Shown: positions 12,401 to 22,155, counted from the first letter of the stretch. The stretch is DNA of 64,000 nt from Pisaster brevispinus (GCA_023634235.1 JAMKCF010000006.1:11189751-11253750); one strand, 5' to 3'. Notes: generated from the sequence alone by a model not told the origin. Numbers and translations are program-made.

Positions 12401-15400
12401 TGGTGGAATTTACCAAGTTCTTTTTCTTAGTGAAAGTGTCTGTGTTAATGGGTAATGGTTTGGTGGCAGTTACACCTTGAGAGTTGGCTTCACTTCTGGT
12501 TGGGGTTGCAGTTCTCACTGGGGTAGTGCTTCTATTCGGTGTGTTTGTACCTTTAGGTGTGGACCTATTTGGAGTAGTACTTCTCACACTTGCTGTGGTG
12601 GTCTTGGTTGTATTTACCTTAGAACCCTTCTGTACACCAACCTTTGGTTGTGTCTTGCATGGCTGGACACTTTTTGGCACTACAACTGAACGGGATGCAT
12701 TTGATATTGGACTTTTGTATGTCTTCTTTCTTCCTCTAATACCTTTGTCTTCTGTCTCCTGCTGTGAGTTAACCACTCCTTCACCTGGCTTGGTTATCCT
12801 TGGGCCACGGCGAGGTTTGTCCTCTTCCGGATTTTGCTCTGTTACCTCAGAGAATTCACAGGTGGCATCTTCAGATGGTGACAGGGGAGAAAATGGTGAC
12901 TCCTCTACCTCATTGACTGCATTATCGGAGCCAGAGTCTTCTTTTTCGATCTCATCGGTTTCTGTTTTCTTGTTAACTCTTGAGCGCTGTTTTCGGTTGG
13001 ATTTCTTTCCCTGACCACGTGGCATAGCCGAGCTGATGCACTCGTCCAGCAGTGCCTGTTCACTGGCACTTGTCTCCCCATCCAGAGATTCCACACTCAG
13101 TGAGCTTAAGGAGCTGTTCCGGGAAAAACACAGGGGAGTGTCCTCGACGGCAAAGACACTTGTGTGAGATTGTTCTTGAAGGGGTGACTCTTCTTCAAGC
13201 TGGGCATCATCCTGATCATTATCACTCAGTGAGCTGAGACTGGAGTTTCTGGAAAAGCAAACTGGGGTGTCCTCTACAGCAAATTTGACAGGGGTATCTG
13301 CAGATTGTGGTCGTCCATTGTCCTGGTCCTGCTTATCACTTTGCTTCGATTTACCTTTCGTGGCTGCTGGTCTACCAAATCTTGCACGAGCCACTTTGTC
13401 ATCCATTGCAGTCTGTTGGGCTTGATCATCCTGGTTGCTGGACTTAAATCTAGACTTGATATTTGTTTTATCAGTTTGGAGATCGGCGTCTTCCTCGCAG
13501 CTTAGAGAGCTCAAGGAGTCATTCCTTGAAAAAGACATGGGAGTTCCCTCCATGGTGAACACATGCGGAGAATCAAAAGGTGAGCTGGTATTGCTAACTC
13601 TCTGGCTCGAGAGCTGTCCTCGTGGAGAATCTCGTTCAACATTACCTAATTTGATGCCTGATTTGTCTGATCTTTTTCGCAATTGAGCAATCTTTGACGA
13701 AGGTTGTGGAAGCTTTGAGAGACACCTTGCTGGAGAAGATTGCTGACTGGCTGTTGGAGTTCCTCGATCATCCTGCCGCTTTCTCTCCCTTTCTTTTGAA
13801 TCTATGTTTTCCTTCAGGTCTTTTTTCGCTCTAGACAAGTCAGCATCATCATCGCAACTGAGGGAGCTGAGTGAATCATTTCTGGAAAAAGACACTGGTG
13901 TTCCTTCTACAGCGTACTGTTTTGGGGAATCTATTTGAGAGGCTCTGATGTTTTCTTTTTCATGTTTCATATTCGCATGTTCAGGTTCCTCTACCTGCGC
14001 CGTCACATTCCCATTTAAGACATCTTCCTGGTTATGTGAGTCCATGGAGAGGCCACTAAGAGATGTCGCGGTGGAAAATTGCCTTGGAGTTCCTTCGGTA
14101 CAAAAAGCTCTCATCGAGTCTGAGGTTCCTCCGAACCCATTCTGCCACTGTTGGACCCGTTCTTGGCTGCTGGAAGCAGTCTGATACTCTGGGCCCATTT
14201 CAGGTATGGGTGATGGACTCTTGTGTCTTACTCCAGCAGATGGGAGCCTCTTCCGTGGAAGGCCACTGGGTTTAGGGCTCCGTATTTTAGAAAGGCCCTT
14301 CGCACCACGATGCTTAGTTAGCTGAGATGTTCTCGGCTTATTCAAGCGAGCCTTGGGCATGGCTGAGTTGATGCACTCCTCAAGCATGGAGTCTTCAGCA
14401 TCATTGATGACTGAACTGGATTCAGATTTCATCTCCTCACCGTGGACACCTGAAGGCTTTCCAACTTGTTTCGCTGTTGCGTCTTTGGTATCTGGAGACA
14501 CCTCACTACTCGATAATGGATTCTTGACCTGAAGTTTTCCTTCTCCAGTTGCCTGGATATCAATGTCCTCAATGCTCAGATCACTCAGAGAAGTAGCTGT
14601 AGAGAAGTTGATTGGTGTGTCTTCCGTGGCGTACGAGTTGGGGGCTTCCTGGCTGCAAACTTGCTGGCTGAAGCTCACATGCTTTCCATTCTGCTGTGGA
14701 GTCTTGATTGACCGCACTGACACAACATTACGGCTTCTAATCTTACTTGGCTTTGAGGACAAGGTGCTCTTTTTAGGCGGCATGGCCGAGTTAATACATT
14801 CATCAAGCATATTCTGCTCTCTCTCAGAAATTTCCCCACATTCAACTTCATGATCTTTTCTGACTTCTTTTGCATTATTTGTGTCCGATGAGCCTCGGTT
14901 GTTGTCATCGTCAAAGATTTTCCGTGCAGCTACAGCCTTCTCCTCATCATCAATGGTCAGGCCACTTAAGCTGGTAGCACAAGAGAAGTCAGCGGGAGTA
15001 CCTTCTGTGGCATAGGTTACAAGGTTCTCTTCACACTCTGGCAGCATCCCTACAGTCTCAGGATCACAGGAGGAAACCTGAGCGGGTGCTTGCTTGCGGT
15101 TGCGTCTGGGACTTGGAGGCATTGTCTGACTCGGACTATCAGGAAGGTCGCTTGGGCTGACAACTTCACTCGCCCGACGGCTGTCACTGTAGCAGGAGCT
15201 GTGGTCATCACAGATGGACTGGACCTCAAAGCTGCTCAGACTGGATACAGAGCTACAGCGGCTGAAGATAAGAGGTGTGTCTTGAACCTGATTTAGGCTT
15301 GCCGGTGTCTGCAAACCAGATTCTATGGCCTCACTTGGTGGCATTTCACTCGGTAGAATCTGAAGTGAATCATCTATGCTCGGAGCTCTGTCACGTTCCT

Positions 15401-16724
15401 CCTGCTCCTTGTTTTCGGAGTGGTTTTCAAAGTCTTGCTGTGACTGGCTGATGTCAGCCTCTTGGCAGTCAATGAGATGATCCACCTCATTGCTGTCTAA
15501 TGAGCTCAGTGATGAGCAGCGTGAAAACACAACTGGTGTGTCTTCCACGCAGTACATTTGGGTTTTGTCATCATGGGCTCTGGAGATCGTAGTGTGGGTT
15601 GAACTGATGGAGGCTGAAGTCTCAACACTATCACTCCGTAAAAGATCAGTCTGGTCTTGTGAGTTGTTATCATTGGAGGCGTCGTTATCCGTCGGGTTAC
15701 CGACTGAAACTTCCGACTTATCACTGTTGCTGATGAAGATATTACCGGTCGTATTGGTTGTAAGGGGCGCCTGGACAAAATTAATCCCTTCTGTTGAGGC
15801 CTCTGGCAAGTCTGTGTTGTAGCGTTGAGAGAAATCTGTCGGTTGATCACTAGCATAATGTTCATGATCGTCCTCGTTATATCTAGACCTCAGATGTCCT
15901 GAATGTGGCAAGTTGTGACGGCTGTAATCTACAGGTGTTTCATCGTTCATGTCGCTTCCTATGTCACGCCCACAGGGGTCATTCATGGGCATAATCTTCC
16001 GTTGTATCGTGGGAGGTTCAGAGTAGTTGCTTGAGTAGCTCCCCTGCATCCTGTTGTCTGCCTGGGGCGGGGGAACGAAAGCATGGCCTACCGCCATCCC
16101 CTCTCTCTGCATGTGTGGGGTATTGCACTCCTGGCAAAGCACCACAGGTTGGGGTTGGTTGTCGTGGTTAGGCTGGGAGCAACCGCCCAACAGATTCTTC
16201 TCCTCGCTGTTCTGCTTATAATGTCCACAATCCAACTGCTTTGGTTGATAGTTCTCTTCCCTCGGGCCTACCCTGGGGGCCGGTGTGAGACTCTCGTCGG
16301 AGTATTTCAGACTGAAGTTGATGGTGGAGTCCATGTTCGCACCTGTATCATCATGATTCATGTGGTGGTACATTGCTTTATGACGCTGGTGTTGATCTAA
16401 GGCATTCAAAGTTCCGTCCATAGAATGGGAGTGATCCATTTGTTGTTTAGGGTAGGGCTGCTTTGCATGTGCACCCATAGGATATATGTCACTATTGATA
16501 CTGTTGATGCTCTCGTTGGAAGCCCTGCGTGTGTTAGCGTCATACTCCCTGAATCCAAAGTTGTAGGGGTTTGGGTGAGTGTTCGGTTGGCCCTGTTGAA
16601 GTTCAGCAATTGAGGGCGCTTCTCTGTCGACGCTCTCTTGCGACTGTTGATCTGTAAATTGATTTGATTGTTGTTGACCACCTGATACATCAATCCCAGC
16701 ATGCATAGCAACTTCCTGCATCAC
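9492..16724 (-). CDS. APC: APC terminal exon: beta-catenin/Axin-binding, basic and C-terminal regions
   Basis: This last coding exon is 7233 bp (2410 codons plus TGA), with acceptor TTTGCCAACAG|GTGATG in phase 0. In order it encodes: 15-aa beta-catenin repeats (NFSLKYSDE near 16290-16330, DYSRHN near 15900-15945, DFSQRYNTDLP near 15800-15848); nine 20-aa repeats (13090-15560); three SAMP motifs; a Lys/Ser/Pro/Arg-rich basic region with two tandem-repeat arrays; LLVKQSTF near 11441-11478, a conserved vertebrate APC motif; a Lys-rich block; LENRLHSFIRLD near 9940-9985 and PFNYSPSK near 9690-9725, both conserved with the EB1-binding C-terminal region; and the terminal PDZ ligand VTTV (vertebrate VTSV). 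The exon is larger than the human 6.5-kb one. There are no disruptions. Confidence 0.98.
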   Translation of the reverse strand: MMQEVAMHAGIDVSGGQQQSNQFTDQQSQESVDREAPSIAELQQGQPNTHPNPYNFGFREYDANTRRASNESINSINSDIYPMGAHAKQPYPKQQMDHSHSMDGTLNALDQHQRHKAMYHHMNHDDTGANMDSTINFSLKYSDESLTPAPRVGPREENYQPKQLDCGHYKQNSEEKNLLGGCSQPNHDNQPQPVVLCQECNTPHMQREGMAVGHAFVPPPQADNRMQGSYSSNYSEPPTIQRKIMPMNDPCGRDIGSDMNDETPVDYSRHNLPHSGHLRSRYNEDDHEHYASDQPTDFSQRYNTDLPEASTEGINFVQAPLTTNTTGNIFISNSDKSEVSVGNPTDNDASNDNNSQDQTDLLRSDSVETSASISSTHTTISRAHDDKTQMYCVEDTPVVFSRCSSLSSLDSNEVDHLIDCQEADISQSQQDFENHSENKEQEERDRAPSIDDSLQILPSEMPPSEAIESGLQTPASLNQVQDTPLIFSRCSSVSSLSSFEVQSICDDHSSCYSDSRRASEVVSPSDLPDSPSQTMPPSPRRNRKQAPAQVSSCDPETVGMLPECEENLVTYATEGTPADFSCATSLSGLTIDDEEKAVAARKIFDDDNNRGSSDTNNAKEVRKDHEVECGEISEREQNMLDECINSAMPPKKSTLSSKPSKIRSRNVVSVRSIKTPQQNGKHVSFSQQVCSQEAPNSYATEDTPINFSTATSLSDLSIEDIDIQATGEGKLQVKNPLSSSEVSPDTKDATAKQVGKPSGVHGEEMKSESSSVINDAEDSMLEECINSAMPKARLNKPRTSQLTKHRGAKGLSKIRSPKPSGLPRKRLPSAGVRHKSPSPIPEMGPEYQTASSSQERVQQWQNGFGGTSDSMRAFCTEGTPRQFSTATSLSGLSMDSHNQEDVLNGNVTAQVEEPEHANMKHEKENIRASQIDSPKQYAVEGTPVSFSRNDSLSSLSCDDDADLSRAKKDLKENIDSKERERKRQDDRGTPTASQQSSPARCLSKLPQPSSKIAQLRKRSDKSGIKLGNVERDSPRGQLSSQRVSNTSSPFDSPHVFTMEGTPMSFSRNDSLSSLSCEEDADLQTDKTNIKSRFKSSNQDDQAQQTAMDDKVARARFGRPAATKGKSKQSDKQDQDNGRPQSADTPVKFAVEDTPVCFSRNSSLSSLSDNDQDDAQLEEESPLQEQSHTSVFAVEDTPLCFSRNSSLSSLSVESLDGETSASEQALLDECISSAMPRGQGKKSNRKQRSRVNKKTETDEIEKEDSGSDNAVNEVEESPFSPLSPSEDATCEFSEVTEQNPEEDKPRRGPRITKPGEGVVNSQQETEDKGIRGRKKTYKSPISNASRSVVVPKSVQPCKTQPKVGVQKGSKVNTTKTTTASVRSTTPNRSTPKGTNTPNRSTTPVRTATPTRSEANSQGVTATKPLPINTDTFTKKKNLVNSTTPRSITPPRKPVQLTATATKSLANKQASSKPQAGSKVTQPGRDPSRAVPTKSNLSSSKSSPSSSRNTSPSSPASRSPRGSVSSVTSRTGPAAKSTSQSPARSPLSSRTSSPSPHTTAGTRKPLTGLTKTAAGRGSGGTSPSPKTGLPTRSLSPRNSVTGVPQKTSSPRSSISGPGSRSVSPRNSVSGSGAKTTSPRSSISETSSRSLSPRNSISGIPARSVSPRNRTPGKAPLKKASNSPGPGEKKTVGNLGHGDKKASSSPASGNTKSTSSAAPGDKKIGSSLVSGEKKATLVKASADSNEFFLSIDSQRPLLVKQSTFTKESASLPEQTPENTMGSDSEAEKAFKEIEEKEETMENEDVFSPDEPAEEEDNEDLDKDNEEMTSPSSDGGWRRMSVDSEQSVSDKVQKPTGTAKPKPSGSVTKTPPTSRKMPLSAVKPAVKTVATERSSIRTNPTKTAPKSPALVQRSKKEPQSAPSWNSSVTAPKNWGSSKARSGSPSTGNARSQSPLTSNSRSQSPKVSRANSREEQGRNSPKSAEKPRDLCKEFDIPVKNYGGNVTSPVSASSQDGVWVKRDESTRASTRSISSMSRQNSSTHSLQSQTSHTGSARSVKSSNSATTSTSSSTSKHLQNQKQPGQFEKQSTASKQGKETVDKKGDKKKFSFLKLKIKGKKAEADDTKQKSKDDKKRKTHGKGKSDDPTQILSPESDLTSPETDHEGITLDQRLDQLGPWNSDDNIDNEVMPDEFVEWDSETDIFKEELPDEYLFESGSEVPSDLTSPDSPCKGAYQIENGNRTDDSPSPEFKQFRLENRLHSFIRLDSAENEGDTESTHSAPVMGETKNGHSKSVSDSSPMYTSGSQSPPRPQRLRLPKKPFGINRSDSSPTTAIPVLVSPFNYSPSKRSQSEPQSPDMAQRRFQTYHSNSFQESRDYAQRYGRYKRQDGHQEEIGCSSEDSDLISPTLSSRVTTV
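11510..11708 (-). repeat. In-frame 33-bp tandem repeat (11-aa KKxxxSxxxGE/D unit) in APC
   Basis: Directly downstream of the 14-aa array, about six 11-residue units follow each other: KKASNSPGPGE, KKTVGNLGHGD, KKASSSPASGN, TKSTSSAAPGD, KKIGSSLVSGE and KKATLVKASAD. They are Lys-rich, consistent with a disordered basic segment. I do not recognise this array from vertebrate APC. Confidence 0.88.
11700..11970 (-). repeat. In-frame 42-bp tandem repeat (14-aa SPRxSxSG unit) in the APC basic region
   Basis: Five to six units of exactly 42 bp encode 14-residue repeats of the form (L/V/S/T)SPR(N/S)S(I/V)(S/T)G plus six variable residues. Examples are LSPRNSISGIPARS and VSPRNSVSGSGAKT. The Ser-Pro-Arg units resemble the SPGRN-type motifs of the vertebrate basic, microtubule-binding region, but the regular 14-aa array looks lineage-specific. 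One unit contains SGIP, an SxIP-type EB1 motif candidate. Frame is kept because the unit is a multiple of three. Confidence 0.9.
13018..13056 (-). other. APC: SAMP motif 3 (Axin-binding)
   Basis: This encodes LDECISSAMPRGQG, just after the ninth 20-aa repeat. It closes the destruction-complex part of the protein. Confidence 0.95.
14350..14388 (-). other. APC: SAMP motif 2 (Axin-binding)
   Basis: This encodes LEECINSAMPKARL, between 20-aa repeats 4 and 5. The ECINSAMP core is identical to motif 1. Confidence 0.95.
14772..14812 (-). other. APC: SAMP motif 1 (Axin-binding)
   Basis: This encodes LDECINSAMPPKKS, a canonical SAMP repeat that binds the RGS domain of Axin. It sits between 20-aa repeats 3 and 4. 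Confidence 0.95.
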
Positions 16725-17499
16725 CTGTTGGCAAATAAATCCGAGAAACAAGACTTAGTTATGGAATATTATTGAAACTCAACTTATATCTGTTTCTGTG
16801 CCAAAAGCTCAAGTAAAAGGCTTTCATTCCTGTTTTGGTGAACATTCTGCAAATATATATAATGGTAGAGACAAGCTGCACTGCAAGTCACGAGTGAGAT
16901 TTAACAAAAGTCTAAGTCAACTTAAAGAACTTACACAGAGAATTGAAAACACAAGGCTGACGGACTTGTCAGGTCATGAATTTACTGGCCCGTCACTAAA
17001 ATCACTGGCCTCGGGCCTAGTTTGGAGAATTTACAGACTACATGTAACAACATCCACAGGAATTTCAAAGGCAAGAAAATGGCTGCTTTTCCTAAAGTGC
17101 AGTCACTTCCTTTCCTTTCATCCATGAAAACTTTTAGGGGCAAAGGGATACTTTGTTTAGTTTTGTCAAAAACCGCTTGATAGTGTATGATGTTTCAAAC
17201 ATACCAGCAGCAGAGCAAGGATTTTTGCACAGTGAAGGAGGGGGGAGGGGCAGGGGCCATGTTTTTCTTTCTTTTAGGGCTCTATACATTTTTATGTACC
17301 TTGATTTTTCATGGGGGTGGCACCTGGGGGGGAACACTGGAAAATTGTGGAGGGGCATGTACCACAGGCAATCTTGTGGCTACCACGCAGTTATATAGTT
17401 TTATGAGCTGCCATTACTTACAATACATTGTATGAAGGGTCGGTTTTAAACATCAAGTTCATGTACTCAAACACTGTAGAGTGATGTCAAATTGTTTAC
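16725..17499 (-). other. APC intron (775 bp)
   Basis: No feature other than splice signals and a short dispersed repeat at about 16960-17035 (CTAAAATCACTGGCCTC), also present at 41935-41995. Confidence 0.8.
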
Positions 17500-18788
17500 C
17501 TGTGCAATTCTGCTGCTACCAGCTTGCCGCTTGTGGCTACTATCCAATGATCCTGTGCCTGACGAGTTTTGAGAACCATCGTCTGTCCGATTTGGCTCAA
17601 TATCGGAACCATTTCTACCACTGCTCATCTTCCTGGCATCCTGGTCTCTGGGATGAGCAGGCTGGCCTGGCCCTCCGTCCCTAGCGTTGGCCTGCCGCGA
17701 GGTGGGGGAGTGCGAGCGTTCCCGGTGCTGATTCAGTATCAGTTCATGGGTTGGGGACTGCTGAGGGTTCCATATTGCGATGCGCTGGGGCACTGGGGAG
17801 TAGTCAGCAGAGTTCTGAGGTGACCGATGTTGATTTCGGACAGGTATCCGACGCTGCAAGGCGTGACGGTCTTTCTCCATACTCGAATAGGTTTCCCTGA
17901 GATTTTTATCGATTTCTGCCTCCAGAGCACGCTGTTTGCGGACGTGCAGTGTCGGCTGTCCCTCTTTGTGGTTCTCGCTCGTATTGAGTAAGTCAGGGCG
18001 AGCTGACATAAGGTTCCGTAGAGCCGCTGAGCTACCCATTGCGATCATTTTATGTTTGGAGTGTACCAGGTTCTTAAGCATGCTCACCGCACCGAGTTCC
18101 CAGAGTAAATCCTGGTCGTATTTGTTTCTTGCTGACAAGTTCCACAATGTCCCGCAGGCGTTGCTGACTATCGTCAGACTGGAGGATTTCAAATGGCGCA
18201 ACAGCACCTGCAGGCAATTATGATCACGCAGCACCTGTCTGTACACTTCATTCGTTGCTATATGGCTGGAAATATTGCGCAGAATCCCGCCGCCGTTTTC
18301 AACCACTGCCCAAGTTCTCGACGGACTCTTGTACGTCAGAGTTGCCACAAGGAACTCCAAGGCACCTTCCACGGCACAAATGTCAGCTTTGTTCTCTGTG
18401 AAATGGGCCGACAGATTCCACAGAGCACTCAGCACACTCTTCAGAGTTGATTCCTTCTTGACCTCCAACGCGCATTTCATAAGGCCTCCTACAGTGCCGA
18501 CTTCGCGGAGGATTTTTTTGCTGGCAAGATCGGCTCTCCAGGAGAGATTTCGGAGTACGCTGGCAGCGACTTGGCGGAGGTCCTCATTCTCGGAGGCAAG
18601 CTGGGCCACAAGGGACCGCATGCATCCCTTCATGGAGCAGAGAAGAGCTTTATTGGCTGCATCTCCAAAGGTTAAGTTTGTAAGGGCCATGCCGGCATAG
18701 CGGCGGACTGTGACTGCATACTGGTCTGTTGTATTGCCATTAGATTCATAGTCCACTTGTAGCAGATCAGCTATGGCATGCAAACCCC
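17500..18788 (-). CDS. APC: APC exon, main armadillo repeats in one large exon
   Basis: This 1289-bp exon has an acceptor TTCATTTAG|GGGG and a donor GCACAG|GTAAAC, and runs phase 1 to phase 0. It encodes 430 residues. Almost the whole armadillo solenoid is here: GGLHAIADLLQVD, RRYAGMALTNLTFGD, MKGCMRSLVAQL, ASVLRNLSWRADLASKK, ALEVKKESTLKSVLSALWNL, NGGGILRNISSHIATNE, SLTIVSNACGTLWNLSARN and HSKHKMIAMGSSAALRNL. After HVRKQRALEAEIDKNLRETY comes a disordered Ser/Arg/His-rich tail ending SSRIAQ. In human this region is spread over several small exons plus the start of the giant last exon, so the intron pattern differs clearly. No premature stop or frameshift is seen. Confidence 0.97.
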
Positions 18789-19738
18789 CTAAATGAACAG
18801 AGAACATACATTTTGTTGATTAGATGACTGTACAAATCTAAAAGCACTGATTACATCAGAGCCCTTTTAGATTATAGTGAAGGAAAAAAACAACTCAATT
18901 GAGACCTTACCAGCTAGAAGGGTTCAAAACAAATTGTGAATAAAAGCTATTGGAGGGGGGCCTCAAGTGCTTCTTAGTGCAAATATATTTTCTCTTGTCT
19001 TTTCAGGTGAGGCTGGCGGTAGCACCATGTGTTAATCTTATTTGAGTAGTGGTGGTTCTGAGAAGAACCGATGGTTGACAACTCTTGACTTTTCCTAGCC
19101 CTATTCAGGACTCTTCCTCTGTGCTGTACACAAATACAGAGTTCTAGATATGAGGGTCCAATTCAACAGCAAAATTTTTTCGAAGCTTTGTGATTCCTAT
19201 CTTACTAGTAGGAAGCTACATGTACTAATATCACTGGATTCATGAACGCATACTTTTTCTCGGGTTGGGTTTTGGACACCAGATATTCCTTATTAATCTG
19301 TCATTTACGTGACAAAAATTCAGCTCTCAACGTTAAACATTTCTACAGATTTTAAACACAGTTTATCACAAACTTAGTATGCGTGTGTTTCCACAGGCAC
19401 CAATTGCGCATACCCCCCAGTATGCACTCAATTAAAATGAATGTTACATAACCATCCTGCCCATAACACACTAGTGTACGTGTACACTCACAACAGGTAT
19501 GTTTGAGAGAACAAACAAAATGGAAACTTGTTAGCATTGAGAGCTGAACTATTTCATGATTTGAAGGTTTTATGAGGAATATCTGTCTCCAAAATCCACT
19601 GCCAAAACCTGTACGCGGCCATAGAATGTTAATCTGGTAAGATTAGTAGCTACTTCAATTATGAAGCTCTGAAATTGTTTCCGCCCCAAGGAGTTGACAT
19701 TTTCAATATAATCTGTTCATTGATTGAACAGGGCTTAC
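18789..19738 (-). other. APC intron (950 bp)
   Basis: Splice signals only; I see no repeat or alternative exon. Confidence 0.75.
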
Positions 19739-19831
19739 CTAGTTGACATATTGCACTTCTATGTTCTTCATCAAATGAGAGTTTCATGAGAGCTGCCATT
19801 GCCGGTCCTGGATTCGTGTCAATTGCACAAT
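19739..19831 (-). CDS. APC: APC exon, armadillo repeat (AALMKLSFDEEHR)
   Basis: This 93-bp exon has an acceptor TTTCTCTTTAG|AT and a donor CAACTAG|GTAAGC, and runs phase 1 to phase 1. It encodes DCAIDTNPGPAMAALMKLSF, then DEEHRSAICQLG. This matches the vertebrate PAVCVLMKLSFDEEHRHAMNELG. It is short but unambiguous from the motif, phases and neighbours. Confidence 0.96.
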
Positions 19832-20124
19832 CTAAAGAGAAAAACAAAATAACTCTAGTTATCATTTACATGTTGATTAGGATTTCACCAAAAAGGAAAT
19901 TTTTTTGATCAATCACAGGATGTATCAAAGACACTATCACACTGTGCTTCTACTGAACATGTTGGTACGACAAAATCTCACCATTGATTTGTTTGTGTTT
20001 TAAAATGAACTTGGAAAAAATAACTACATTTTGGAAAACAAAGTTTGCTTACTATATAAACGTTTCAACTCTGAAAAAAACTTCTATTTCACAATTTGCC
20101 TCTCTACCACCAGATGATTGTGGT

Positions 20125-20465
20125 GTGTCATGGCCGCCGGACTCAATTTCTGATGGCTGATTTGTGTGTGGGTTCGATTCCAACTTATGACACGAGTGTC
20201 CTTGAGAAAGGCACTTTTAAACCATAATTGCTTCTCTTAACCCAGGTGTATTGGAACCTGAGAGGGCTGAGACAGCATTGTGTTGGATTAATCCCTTAGC
20301 ACTAATTTCATCAGCTTGGGGTTGTATGGTCCCCTGGGATTTAAGAAAGTTAGAGGAATGGTCTAAAAGTACATGTATGCCCAATGAATAGGGATAACAA
20401 TTTCGTAAAGCACCTTGATCTAGCTCCTATGATATGCATATTGTACAAGAATCAAGTGTTATTAT
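20125..20465 (+). repeat. tRNA-headed SINE, tail type 2
   Basis: GGGTTCGATTCC B box, core ATGACACGAGTGTCCTTGAG, then tail AACCCAGGTGTA, CCTGAGAGGGCTGAGACAG and TTAGAGGAATGGTC. It is very similar to 33985-34350 and lies in the 763-bp intron 19832-20594, in the antisense orientation relative to APC. The 3' end is ATT-rich. Confidence 0.85.
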
Positions 20466-20594
20466 AATGAACGAAATGAGAACAACATTTTGAACTCATT
20501 TTCTTGAACAGTACCTTCTAAATCACTTCAAAGGCCACTCCTTCATTACTTAAATTACACATTTTTTAAAGTGAGTGTCCAATTCTCAAGTTAC

Positions 20595-20831
20595 CTTTTG
20601 ACCCATCTTCAGCCTCAGTCTCTCTTAGTGAGTCACAGTAGGCTCGGATCTGCTCCAGGAGACGCAAGACTCTGGCCTCTTGCTTGCGACATCTCTCCTC
20701 AGGATGGGAGTGGACGATGTTGTGGAGGGATGCAGCTGCTCTGGCGCGGGCCTCTTTACTCCCTCGTGTGTCCCCTAGGAGGGAGTCCTTGTCCGGGCCA
20801 TGGAGCAGTTGAATAAGCAGAGGTAGACAAC
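20595..20831 (-). CDS. APC: APC exon, armadillo repeat (GCLPLLIQLLHG)
   Basis: This 237-bp exon has an acceptor TTCTTCTCTAG|GT and a donor TCAAAAG|GTAACT, and runs phase 1 to phase 1. It encodes GCLPLLIQLLHGPDKDSLLG, then SKEARARAAASLHNIVHSHP and LRLLEQIRAYCDSLRETEAE. The segment is highly conserved with vertebrate APC and forms an armadillo helical repeat of the protein-binding solenoid (partners such as ASEF and KAP3, by family knowledge). It ends at DGSKG, a slightly shorter acidic loop than in human. Confidence 0.97.
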
Positions 20832-21850
20832 CTAGAGAAGAAAAACCAATCAAACAGATAATTAAGAGATGATAAAGGTATCAATTAGGCATGACTGACC
20901 AGTTTTTAGTCAAGAACTGGCAAAAAGACGGATGCAAAAAAGGGTAATGATAAATGTACTCTATCAAACAGGTAGACCTGCAGCGAAATCTATTTTCAAA
21001 TGCTACTTAACCACTTGACAGCGGATGACGTCTTTCACTGCAAAACTTTTCCAAACTGATTAGCAGTGAATGTTTATTTACATCTCAGGACAGTTTCCAA
21101 ACATCCTCTTTTGGTTGGGTGGTTCACATCCATTGACGTATAATTACGCCACCAGACATTTTAATTGTGTAGCGTGTACAAAAGCATGCACCAACCATAC
21201 GACGCTTCGCTCCCTCGTACAAAGAGGGACAATGGGTACTAAAATTCATGCTCTAAATCTCTTTTCTTCTGGGGGTTATTATTCAATTCCGATTCCAGAC
21301 CTCCATCCTTTTGTTGCACAAATGAAGAATACGAGAGATCGATAGGCTGCCACCATTGTTTATGGTTGTACTCGCATATGGGAGGCAAGTTCGAGATTCC
21401 AGCATACTATGGCTGATTTATCAGCCATGGCTTATGGCCCAGGTTCGGGCCTATTCATGGTGAAGACATTCTCAAAAGAGAACACAAAATTCTGGTGCTT
21501 TTGATGAGAATGTTTGTTACCTTTACTTTGTTAAGTCAGGGTTCCATTGTCACAACGGTATTCCCCCTCCCCCAGAAAAAGAAATAACAAAAGAATATTT
21601 CAGAAGTTCTGAAAAGATCAGAAAAAGTAATTCTGCTCAGAGGGGCGTTAGATATTTTATAATACCGTAAGTGGTTAACAATGAATGAGTTGCTATGCAA
21701 AACTCACTGTGGGTGGTGGGATCAGAAACAAGCAAAATACATGTACATCAATTAGCTTAATAGCTCATTTTCTACTGAGCAAAATATTCCAGCACTAAGC
21801 GGACTGCTTACGCTTAAAATCAGTCCGATGAAAACCAGTGATAAGCTTAC
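20832..21850 (-). other. APC intron (1019 bp)
   Basis: I see no recognisable repeat or exon inside; a C-rich run lies near 21566-21575. Confidence 0.7.
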
Positions 21851-21968
21851 CAGATTGCCTCATGGCTATACAGCTATCCTGAGAGCTTGACATGGCGAGC
21901 AGTGTACGAGACATGTCATCCTTGTCATGGGTACCCAGCATGGAGAGTAGAGAATATACCATCTCAAC
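21851..21968 (-). CDS. APC: APC exon, start of the armadillo region (VEMVYSLLSMLGTHDKDDMS)
   Basis: This 118-bp exon has an acceptor CCCTGGTAG|GTTGAG and a donor CAATCTG|GTAAGC, and runs phase 0 to phase 1. It encodes 39 residues: VEMVYSLLSMLGTHDKDDMS, then RTLLAMSSSQDSCIAMRQS. This is nearly identical to vertebrate APC at the entry to the armadillo domain. No frame disruption is seen. It is flanked by introns of 456 bp (upstream) and 1019 bp (downstream). Confidence 0.97.
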
Positions 21969-22014
21969 CTACCAGGGAAGGACAAGAGATCATCCATTAT
22001 AAAGTCAAACACTA

Positions 22015-22155
22015 CGGCCCTTTTCCAAACCACGGTTTGGGGCTTGGGCTTGGGCTTAGGCTTCGTAAGTTATTTAGAAAAAGTGTGCTTTCCTTATGTG
22101 GCTTCAAACGGGCAGACAGAGCCAGAGCTGGAGCCCAAGCCCAAGTTTTGAAATC
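22015..22155. repeat. Small fold-back repeat in an APC intron
   Basis: The arms GGCTTGGGCTTGGGCTTAGG (near 22040) and GAGCCCAAGCCCAAG (near 22131) are inverted. They make an imperfect hairpin of about 130 bp, probably a MITE-like remnant. Confidence 0.5.

Larger units (their letters stand above)
13090..15560 (-). other. APC: Nine 20-aa beta-catenin repeats of APC
   Basis: In order of translation the repeats lie near 15488-15559, 15215-15289, 14949-15019, 14574-14640, 14043-14108, 13853-13919, 13489-13562, 13221-13290 and 13090-13158. The core is (A/T)(V/T)E(D/G)TPxxFSRxSSLSSLS. Repeats 1, 2 and 6-9 keep the FSRxxSLSSLS-type phospho-acceptor serines used by GSK3/CK1. Repeats 3-5 have a variant FS(C/T)ATSLSxL lacking the Arg and one Ser. 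Human APC has seven such repeats. The repeats bind beta-catenin, with affinity raised by phosphorylation (family knowledge). Confidence 0.93.
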
